From Aphrocallistes beatrix (Eukaryota; Porifera; Hexactinellida; Sceptrulophora; Aphrocallistidae): 64,000 nucleotides of DNA. The translations under genes and the position numbers were made by a program. The notes below the pieces were generated by a model. It searched no databases and had not been told where the DNA came from. It saw nothing but the letters and a program-made list of their open reading frames with translations. Numbering within the stretch: position 1 is the first letter of the stretch; every line of letters starts with the position of its first letter. Location: the NCBI GenBank assembly GCA_963281255.1, contig OY725489.1, forward strand, positions 7,440,523 to 7,504,522, read 5' to 3'. This document shows positions 34,101 through 46,100 of this stretch, in pieces.

Positions 34101-37100
34101 CTCTAATGCATACCAATAGAATAGAATATGTATAATGTGTCAAAAATTCAAAGTTTGAATCTTACAATGCACACCCTTCAAATAGTTTACTTAGGTGTAG
34201 GTTTCGAATTCTTTCAATCATGGACCTAATTATTATTCTGCAGTTATGAATTCATGATTCACCTAAGATAAATGACGTTTTTGTTCTGTAGTAGTTAATT
34301 AGAAAGCAATCCAACCGTTTTTTGATATCTTAAGGGTTTTCAGAAATAAGTTCCTACTTTAACCAAAAACAACATTTCTGAACCTGCCGCTTGTACATGT
34401 ACATCACTTAATTAGATAGAACTAGCATACTTACCTAATGATATATTCTTACGGTCTTCAGCCTCTAGTAGTAATTGAAATTCTCCCATCTCTGATATTA
34501 CTATCCATATCCAAAACAGAATTATATACAGTTCAGCAAGTATCCTCAAAGCATCATAGAAACTAATAGGATTACTGAAGGAGTAGAGAGTTGATACAGA
34601 GATGTGTTCAGTAGCTGATTGATTCAGTGCATAACCTATACAAACCAGATTAATTAGTTTTTCATCATTGGACCCCTATTACAATTTCTTCACTGTTTGT
34701 ATACTCCCTAAGATACTTTTTAAGAAATCTTGCAGACCAACTGGATTTTCTGTGGATCACACAGACCACAGGTTGGAAACAGCTGTCTTAATATTTTGTC
34801 GCTATATAAAAATCCAAAATATTATACGTTATGTACAGTGGAATTCGCTTATTAGCAACTCGCTTTTTGTTGAGAAAAAGGTTGCTAATACACAAAGTTG
34901 CTAATAAAGGAACAGAATTAATGCAAAAACTTGGGGGTAGAAAATTGATAGCTAATAGGGGGGTTGCTAATAAGTAAACTCCACTGTATATGCTTGTTGT
35001 AAACAGAAAATGAATTTTGAAGGTTTACATTGGAAACATTTCAAAATGAGCCATTAATTTCAATTTTAACTCTAAAATATTTTTATATGGTTTGAGTGAG
35101 AAATTTATTTTTACTAAGGCTCTTAATATAAATTCCTATAACTATCAACTCACCCAATGCGAGTAGATATAGAGTGTGTAGAAAGGTTTTTAAATATAAA
35201 TAACGATCCCCTATCTTGGACATCTCTTTATCAACATACAAACGCATCACACCATGATATGCTAGATCTTCATCTCCACTTTCTGCTATCATTTGGAATC
35301 CAGTAGCATCTTGCGCCGCACTTTCATTTTCACTCCCCCAGGCATCATCCGACTTCACTGGTGAGTCCAATAGTATTGTACTGACGTAGACTAACATATG
35401 ATAGTAATTAAAATGAATGATCGATATTCTGAAAAGGTAGCAGAAGGAATCAAAATTTTCAAGCATACCCCTTGGAAAGCGATTATCTTATATATTAAAA
35501 CGCTAGGATTTGTTTGTTTGTTTTTTTTGTTTGTCCGAACTGATTGAAGAATTGAGAAGTCGTAGAGATATGAAAATTGGAATTTAGGTGCCAAATGATA
35601 TGACTGCGATTAAATTCTAAGAAATAAACGAAATTTTCACACCTCGACAAAAAAATAGAAAATAATTTTCAAGTACGACTAAACTCTCACAATAGAAATC
35701 ATTGTACGACACTATTATAGACTGTCATTGTCACTAATACTTCAAAGCAATAACCTATATAGACGTCTCAATTATATTATAGTGTATCACTGTATCTCAA
35801 CAGAAAAGTTAAAAAATTTGAAAATTGATAAATTTGGTGATTTTTCGTGCGATATAGATTATAACAGTAGGACAGACGTATTTAGAGATGTTATCTCTCT
35901 TATAATTAAATCAAAATGACCCCAGGCGCCCACAAAGTGTCCACCAGCCGCGCAGCGCAAGCAAGTGAAGCGCGCTTGTTTTAATTGAATCCGTGTATTC
36001 ATTTCATACTTACACTTCAAAATATTAGCTACAAGCGCGCGCTTCACTTGCTTGCGCAGCGTGGCTGGCGGACACAAAGTGTCCGCCCGAGGGTTCCTTC
36101 GGTCGCCTGGGGTCGGATTGGTTAATTATAAGGGATATAACATCTCTAAATATGTCTATCTTAGTGTTAAAATCGATATCACTCGAAAAATCGCTAAATT
36201 TGTCAATTTTAAAATTTTTGATGCGTAATGATGACGTCATAACAGTGATGAGTCATCATTTTTTGACGATAGTTATATCATATGTGAGGTATATTAATAT
36301 GCACATTCTATTAAAATTTCAGCCTTCTATCATTTAAAATGGTTGGGTAAAACTGAAATTTCTAATTCTGAAAAAGGTGACAATGACATCATAATTCCAT
36401 GTTGAGTCGACATTTGAGCTCAGAATTCTGGAGCCATAGCCAAAAAACTCCCACATGCCAAAAATCAGCTTTCTACGCCTGGCAGTTTCTACAATCAACT
36501 CGTTACAGATAGATAGATAGATACAAGCGCGCTTCGCTTGCTTGCGCTACGCGACTGGCGGACACAAAGTGTCCGCCGGAGGCGCCCTGTGGGCGCCTAG
36601 GGTCACATTAATTAATTATAAGGAGATAATATCCCTAAATATGTCTGTCCTACTGTTGTATTCGATATTGCGCGAAAAATCACCAAATTTATCAATTTTT
36701 AAAATTTTGTGAGTAATGATGACGTCATAACAAAGTGATGAGTCATCATTTTTTGATGATAGTTGCATCATATGTGAGGTATATTAGTATACAGATTCTA
36801 TTAAAATTTCAGCCTTCGATCTCCTATAATGGAGTTATGCTCGAATAACTGTGTTGCTTAACTTTTTAAAATGTGACAATGACGTCATAATTCCATTATG
36901 AGTCGACATTTTGCTCTGAGCTCAGAACTTACTGGAGCCATGGCCAAAAGATTCCCACATGCCAAAAATTAGCAGGCATCCGCAGAGTTACCCTGCGGGT
37001 GCAGGCAATTACTCAGTCCAACATATTTTAAGATTATTTATCCTTTACATAAATATCGTGAACAAAAGTCAACGAATAATTCTCGTATGACTTCCCAATT

Positions 37101-40100
37101 CTTCAATCAATTCGGACAAACAAACAAAAAATCCTAGCATTTTAATATATAAGATATATATATCTTGTATATTAAAACGCTTTTTTGTTTGTTTGTTTAT
37201 TTGTTTGTTTGTTTGTTTGTTTGTCTGAATTGAATGAAGAATTGGCAAGTCGTAGAGGTACGAAATTTGGCATGTAGGTGTCAAATGATGAATCTAGGAT
37301 TAAGTTCGAAAATCTAAGCGAAATTTTCACACCTCTGCAAAAAAATGGAAAACAATTTTTCACACCTTTTCGATACAATACTATGTACGGCTTTACTCTC
37401 ACAATAGAAATCATTATACGGCAATATTGTAGGTTGTAATTGTAATTAGTACTTCAAAACAATGACTTATATAAATGTCTCAATTATATACTATAGTTTA
37501 TGGCAATTAAAAAGGTTATTTGTACATTTTCACATCTTTATATACATATTTTGACACGATTTGACGAATTTTGAAAATTATGCTAGAGACTCGCTTCCAA
37601 AGGTTGACATGGGGTTTTCAAGGGTGTAGATTTCGAATATCATATTTTCGAGTAAGTTTGATAATTAATTTGTTTACTTTTGTTTACAATACGACGTAAC
37701 TTCCAGCTCATATTAAACATCATTATCTACATTTCTAATACTTAATTTTTTGATAGAGCAACAATAGGAAGACCTCAAGCTAAAAAATCTGAAAATTTAG
37801 TTGTAATATTTATGCATTCCTCAGTTGCTATGGAAACAAAAAATTACATGTTTAAGCCATAACTCGAAAAGTATAGATCATAGACACTAAGAAAGTATAC
37901 CGTTTAATATGTACACTATTACTTACTATATGAGAATAATACTATTCACATGTCTATCTTCAATAAGTTCTGAGTTAGCTAGGATTTTATCACGATCTAT
38001 AGAGAAGTAATGAGATGTGACAAATCCTAGATAACTCAGAAATTATTGAAAATAGACATGTGAATACTATTATTCTCATATAGGAAGTAATAGTTTACGG
38101 ATCAAACGGTATAATTTCTTAGTTTCTACGATCTATACCTTTCGAGTTATGGCTTAAACATGTAATTTTTTGATTCTATAGCAACTGAGGAATGCATAGA
38201 CATTTCAACTAAAATTTTCAGATTTTTTAGCTTGAGGTCTTCCTATTGTTGCTCTATCAAAGAATCAAACATTAGAAAGGCAGATAACGATGTTTAATAT
38301 GAGCTAGAACCGCAACATCTTTCGCTCTAAAAAGAGCCTAAAAAATTGGAAAACAAATTTTCACACCTTTCCTATACAAATTAAATGACTACACTATCAC
38401 AATAGAAATCATTCTACGACACTACAATAGATTGTCATTGTTATTAATACTTCAAAGCTACAACTTATGTTTGATATTCACATTTATTATGGTGTATAGA
38501 AATAAAAAAGGTTATGTGCATATTTTTACACCTTTATATACATATTTTCACACCATTTGACAATTTTTGAAAAATACGCTAGAGACTAGCTTCCAACGGT
38601 TGACATGGGGTTTTGGGGTGTAGATCCTGAAAATCGTTTTTTCAGATCTGTGTGAGAAGTATTTGTTAACTTTTGTTTACAATATTCATATTAAGTAATC
38701 AAATTCCCAAAATAGGCTAGATTGTGTAACTCCAGGCTCTCGCAGTGCGACTCTGCATACACAATGTGTCCGCAAGCCGCGCAGCAAGCGCGCGCTTGTT
38801 ATATAGTAAAACGCTAAGATTTGATTTTTTGTCCGAATTTATTGAAGGATTGGAAAGTCTTAGAGTTACAAAAATTGGCATCTAGGTGTCAAATGATGAG
38901 TCTACGATCAAGTTTGAAGATCGAAGAGAAATATTCACACCTGTGCAAAAAATGAAACCATTTTACACCTTTACAATACAACGTATATATGGCTTCACCC
39001 TCACATTATGAATCATTGTAACGACACTACACTAGACTGTCATTGTTATTAATACTTCAAAGCAAAGAATTCATAATTTGATTATAGTGTATAATAATAT
39101 TAAGGGTTATGTAGATATTTTCACACCATTTAACAAATTTTGAAAAATACGCTAGAGATTAACGGTTGACATTGGAGTTTAGAGTGTAGATTTCAAATAT
39201 CATATTTTAGGATCTATATGATAAATTATTTTTTACTCTTGTTGACAATAGTTACATAATATAAAAAATTTCCAAAAATAGGATAGAGACTAGCTTCCAA
39301 CTGGTGTAGATTTCAAATATCGTATTTTCAAACTGTGTTATAAAATACTTGTTTAATTTTGATTATAATATATCCATAAAGTAAACAATCTTAAAGATTT
39401 ACAGAAACAAGCTTCCAATCCTGAACCTTTGTCTTTAAGGACTTTTATTTCAAATATCGTATTTTCGCTCTCATATTGATTTTTATGATAATAAATTTAT
39501 AAAATAAGCAGATTTGAAATGGATTATAGAAAATCATCAATATTAGGCGCCCATAGGGACCTCTGAATTTGTAAATATTCTCAGGATCCCGAATGGGACT
39601 CTTTGAACATGAAGTATATGCTTGCTGCGTTATGCAAATGGCGCAAAGCGCGCTTCTTTTTAAATACAAGTCTAAAATCATACATTAAAAAAGGTTAATC
39701 ACATACTAGGAAATACGATATAATTGATCCATATGGATTAGACCTAACTCAATGCATATAAATAAATCATATTGACTCCCTAAACTTAAAAGTTGATACG
39801 TTGACATGGAGAAATTGTTTATAACGAATCACTTAATGGATCTACACTGTGATTGTGTTGACTGACATTTTTTCTTATTTATAGAATAAATTACTTTGTC
39901 TGTACCTTTGTTAGAAGTAGGTGATGATTTTATAGAGCAGTCCAACATTGAGTAGATTGATTTGTGCATTCTGTTATTTATAATTTTATACCAAGGTAAT
40001 TGGTAGAAATCTTCAGATCCCTTTAGTTTGCGAATTAGAACAGCTAAAGATGCGTCCTGCTTCTGTTCAACTGCAATGTCTGTCGGTGACTGTGTCATAT

Positions 40101-43100
40101 TATTTTTTACATCAGTTACTGCACCCAAAGACAACAGAACCTGCATGTATTGATTTTGATTAGGACAGTATATTTTTGAATTCCATATTACGAACTAGAC
40201 AAATCCATTTTGATTTCAAACGTATTAGTCGATAGTTAAATAGAATGTGGACATTAAATTATTCAGTTTTTATGATTTACATGTAATACGTGTGCAAATT
40301 TCTTGCGTAAAGGGTTGTCCTAAAAACGGAAAATGCTCCCATGTTCGCTTGTCCTTCATTGAGGCTCGGGTCCCTCTCTATTTTACTAGAGTTGGCCTTT
40401 AAATTATATGAAAATCACCTATTTGTCGAGTCTTTAAACTGTTATTAATCATTCTATACATGTATTGTTATTTTTAAGAGAGTCTGGCACTCAAGGGTGG
40501 AATCCCAGGTTTGACCACCTTTAACCATAACCAGGAACAGTCCCATAGTTCCATGTAGGGTGCGAGCAGGAGTGTTCCAAAATACGCGCTCCCGCACTTG
40601 GCCATCACTGCCTGCGTTATGGTTAAATTTAAGTCAATAGCACATTTTTCAATAGTCTTGAGATATGTAGAGGGAAAAGATTGTTTGATCATCAAATCAA
40701 ACTCAAAGCTGTAAGATTGTCGCCATTTGATTTTTTACCTTATCAAATGGCGACAATCTTACAAAAGTTTAGTCTAAAATAGAATCCAATGATATGACCA
40801 GCAGGCTACGAAGAAACTCAGCTATTCGGAGTGAAAACTTACTTCTACAGTTGAAGCATGTCCTCCATCGATTGCTGACATTAGCGGTGTAGCTAGTTTT
40901 TGATCTCTCCAGTCAACTACAGCTCCATGCTTCACCAGAATACTGGCTGCTATTGAGTTTCCAGAGAGTGCAGCAGCGAAAAGAGGAGTGCGACTGAGAT
41001 TATCAATACAATTTACATCTATATTTTTTGATAGTAGGAGATAGAGCATCTAATAAAGTAGAATATTAGAATAGGTAAACACACATGCGGTAAGAGGGGG
41101 GTAAGAGAATTGCATTATTCTTGTTTTCCATTGTAAAGTATGTAATGTTTAACTAGCTTCGCTTGCTTGCATTGTGCGGTATTTTGTGGTCGAAAGAGGG
41201 TCCAACGCGGGCGCCTTTTGGTCTATTGATGTTAATCTTAAGAATTCTAATAAATATTTCAAAACTAAGGAATACATGCCAACCTGAGCCATTATAAAAG
41301 CGGGACGCAGCATTGAATTTGGCGGGAAATAGTTGGATGCAATAGAAAAGTATTATACATATAATCCAAAAAAGCGGGACATAGAATAAAATTATTTCAA
41401 TAGAAGAGTGAAAAAAGCGGGACGTCCCGCAAAAACCGGGACAGTTGGCAAGTATGCTAAGGTTAGAACTTATATACTTTTGTTAGTTAACTAAACAAAT
41501 TTGGATTATTTTTCTCTTAAAATCTTTTTAATCTTAGACTAATTATTATCGATCCACAGCTATTGTTGTCACTTAACCCTCCCCTGGCTAGGTCTCAAAA
41601 GTATAAATAGAGAAAACCCCACTTTCACTTTCACTTTCAATGTACTTTCATTTTCACTTTCAACATTCCTAGCCAACCGCGGGTTAATTAAGGAAAAGAA
41701 AATCTCGGATTAAAGTGGAATAAAAATGTAATTGGGATATATGTATATCTAGACTCATATATTATATTTTCAGATCTATATGATAAATTATTTGTTTACT
41801 TTTGTTACATTAGATACATAAAGTAAACATATCTCAAAATATGCTAGAAAATTGCTTTCAACGGTTAACATGAGGTTTTCAGGGGTGTAGATTCCGAATA
41901 TCATATTTTCTGATCTATATGATGAATTATTTGTTTACTTATTTTTACAATAGATACGTAAAGTAAACAAATTACAAAAATAGACTACTAGAGACTAGCT
42001 TCAAACGGTTGACATGGGGTTTTAGTGCTGTAGATTTCGAAAATAATATCTTCGGATCCATATGAGAAATTATTCGTTAACCTTTGTTTACAGTATTTAT
42101 ATTAAAAAAAAAATTCCCATAATAGGTTATATTGAGTAACTTTAGGCGCCCACAGGGCGACTCGGCGGACACACAGTGTTCGCAAGCCGCGCAGCGCAAG
42201 TAAGCAAACGCACTTGTGTGTTATTAAAACCCTACTTTGGCTAGGAATGTTGAATTGAAAGTGAAAGTGAATTGAAAGTGAATTGAAATTGAAAATGAAA
42301 GTGGGGGTTTTTCTATTTATACCTTTGACCCCAAGTCATCTTAGGGTTTAAGTCTTTCTAATAACTTAAAAAACTTCCATAACTTGTATTATTGATTTGA
42401 AACAAGAGTAGAAATAATTTTTGTCATTTTCGAAAATGTATGCATTGATTTCTGCCACGGGACTACGAAAAATGCACTTTTCAGGACATTTTATACATTC
42501 GCTTAAAAATGTTTGATCATTAAGTATATTTGTTTGGATGATAATGTAATTATGTTGCAGACCACACAAATTCATCTCGCTGGCGAGTTTGCCGGCCCCG
42601 GGTCTAGACACTAGATTGAATATTTTGCATTAACATTAAGCGTATGAACTTTTTTATTGTAATATATGATTTCTAATATTATTGAAATTGAACTATTGTA
42701 TCTATTTAACCTCTTCTGAAGCCGATTGTGCTGCAATATGTAAAGGAGTCTGTCCTTTCCTGTTGACTGAATTAAAGTCTGCATTGTTCTCTAGTAAGAT
42801 CTCAGCACAGGATACATAACCCTCCAAGCAGGCTACGTGCAATGGCGTATTGCCAGGTCCATTTTTGAATTCAATTAGAGATTCATCCCTTTTTATAAGC
42901 ATTGACATCATGTGAGGACTGCCACCTGTACATAAATATAATAAATGAGTAAGACCACACGAGATAAATTATTTGTTCAATATCGATCTTTTTCTGAAAA
43001 AGGGAGGAGAGGCGGCGTTAATTTTTAATAGTCATGTTAATTACAATTAAGGTCACTTACAAGTATCATAAACCCTCTTAAACTGATGTTACTAAATACA

Positions 43101-46100
43101 GTCGACTCCGCTTAATAGGGCCACTGTTTAATCGGGTCAGCCGCTTAATCGGGCCACTTTTGGCAGGACCGGAATAGCTCTCACACATAGAAGCTAATAC
43201 AATATATTTTCGGTTAATAGGGTCCTCCGCTTAATCGGGGCAAAATGTCCTCTGACCGATGTGGCCCTATTAAGCGGAGTCGACTGTATTGTATCAGTTT
43301 GAAAATAACAACTAACTTACTCAGAGCACAGCAGTGAAGGAATGTGTCAAAAAATGTTAAATTTGGACGTGTTGATTCAAAAATACGCCCTCCAAGAGAA
43401 TAGTCCCAAAATAGTGCTTTCAAATGAATACCTACACACTGAATCATGAATTCTCCAAGAACGACTTGATTCTTGAAACACAATTGTCCAAATCCTAGAT
43501 GCAGACAAAAAAAGTAATGGTGAAAAAACTCCAATTGTATCGATCTAGCCATAACTAAGAAGACTAAATCCCATCTCTCGTTGTTCTGACACTGAAGAAT
43601 GAGATCAGAATTTACGTTTGCGGAACTTGTGAGGGTGTTGGCATCTAAAGAAAAGGGCATTACTTAAACAAGGATCATATATATCAACGCTTATAGGTGG
43701 ATTTTACCTGTACTGATGTAATAGTGAAAGCTCAAAGAGATTCCAAAATTTAATTTACGAGGGGCGATCAAAAGGTTCTCAGCCCGATATAGAAAAAGAA
43801 ATACTCAGAATTAAATTTTTGTTTTCAATGTAATTTTTTAAAATATCTAAAAATTTCAAACAATAAATCTAAACTGGGATTATTTCAAATAATATTATCA
43901 AATCTCTGCTCAGTTAGAATTTTGTTTGCTTCTCTTGTTTATTTGGAGCTACAGTGCCCTAACACCTTTGAAATATTTCAACTGAGAAGAAGAGATGTTT
44001 CATACCAATTTTGTTTGTGTCAATTAAGAGTTCTATTTTAAGTATCTCTATCCACAGTATAATTATGTGTTCTATTTTTAGACGCAGCTTATAATTGAGC
44101 AGTGTATCTCACATTCAATCTAATACTTTGAATAAACATCTAACAGATACATTAAAAATTATTTTCTTTGATTAAGCATTTTTGACATATTTTTTTAAAA
44201 ACAAGATGGTCATCCGATTTGTGTGTGTGACATCTTGAAGCGGGACGTTGGTTGCCTCACTCAACCGATGTCATTCATTGAGGTGCCAATGCATCATCAG
44301 TAGAGTTATGACTATTTATTTTTTGCAGTATCAGATTGGGTTGAATTCACACAATCATACATACATTCAACTAACCACAACGATAATTGGAACAAAATCA
44401 GAAGCCATTATTGACACACTTTGCCTATTTCGAGCGACAATTTCCGTTTCCTCTCTACCTGTATTTTCAATCCACTCCATCACCGAATGATTGGCATTGC
44501 TTCTTGTTGTCTCTGGAATTCATTCGCGATTTTCAAATAAAATAGGGATATAGAAATCCAGTATGATTACGTGTCCGCAACACAATTGCACCCTTTTCTG
44601 ACTCGCATATCTTCTTACCATCTACGTTACCTGGGACTGGTGTTTGTTGAAGACGATTTTGACACAATCTATTCATACACGCGTCTCTTCTCTGCCACGT
44701 GACACCAAAATTAGTATTCACCTCCAATCCTGTGACTTGTCAGCTTGTCTCCCTTCCCAATACCTCTTCACAATAACCAATTCATTCGCTGGGAGTTTAA
44801 AAATATCCAATTCCGATATGAAAACACATATTAATATAAATTTGAATTTTCTGTATTTGTTGATATAAATAGAATGTTATACATTCCTTCTTTTTCTCTA
44901 GTTACCAACTTCCAATCCTGAATGTGTCACCTTTCACGCCTTTCTACTCATTTCACATTTCCACACCTCTACTATGAATTTCCAATTAGTCATATACATA
45001 CTTGCTGAACACTACTTGTTTATTTATTTGTTTGTTTGTCTAATCAATAAATTAACTATCCAAACAGTCTCTCTTCTATCTGATTTCTCTTTCACACATG
45101 GGGAAGTGTCAACGTAAAAAATACATTCACGCAATTTCATTGGCTAAACTCCAAATTTGAAGTGAGATTATTGAATTCTAATATTTCATAGAAATAAAGT
45201 TCTGAAATAAATCCAAATATCAGAAGTTTCTGTACACTAGGATTGGTACTGTCTTGTTAATTTAACCCCCGTGTTCTATATGTAGTACTTTCTGCTACTA
45301 TTTGTAGAATTGCATATTGGTGTTTTGCTTTCGAGAATGGCAATATGAAGAATGTGAACTTAACAAGTTCTTTAATTCTTGCATGAATCTTGTTCATGTA
45401 ACTCCCAGCTGACTATCTATAATAATAAATCAATGACTCTGGAAATCTAAACATTAAATCGAGAAGTTGATTGGTTGCTTCGGCCATTTAAATAATTTTG
45501 ATTTTAACCAGTCGGAATATCGGAAATACAAGACATACAGTAGTATATGGCCCACTCAGTATAATTGATATCCGATGTGTAGAATGCGAATTTTAAATCA
45601 AAATATTTGAATATTTTATCGTTTGAGTGCATTTTCCTTGAGGAATAGACCCATTTTAGAACACAATTTGAGTTTGAAATGATGTAGTGTGCAAATATTT
45701 TGTCTGGAAATGTATATCTACTTGTAGATTTCAAGATATAATCGTACTAAGTATTTTCCTTTTATATATAAAGTAATGCGATGAAAAATGGACAGTAAAT
45801 TTCGGAACTCTCTCAGGTTGAGAGTCCTTCGCATTGTTTTTATAGATCATTCTTTATAGACAACACATATTTTCCTCTGTAAATCTCTTTAGTAGCCAAA
45901 TAGACAGATTTTGTCTGATTGACCGAAATTAGAGAGCGTTAGATCCTACAATTAAATTATCTTAACATTTTACAAACGACAGAGAATTCATTTGACACTC
46001 ATTTTTTGTGTCCTCGCTGATCACGCTAGTTTTGAAAAAAAAAACTTATCAGGTGAGTTAACTAGCTGCAAAACATGTAAACTCGATAAATCTTATATAT

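Noticed and set aside
40484-40620. tRNA-derived SINE
   Set aside because: A weak B-box-like string (ggtggaatccc) is present but there is no A box at the right distance and no tail repeat.
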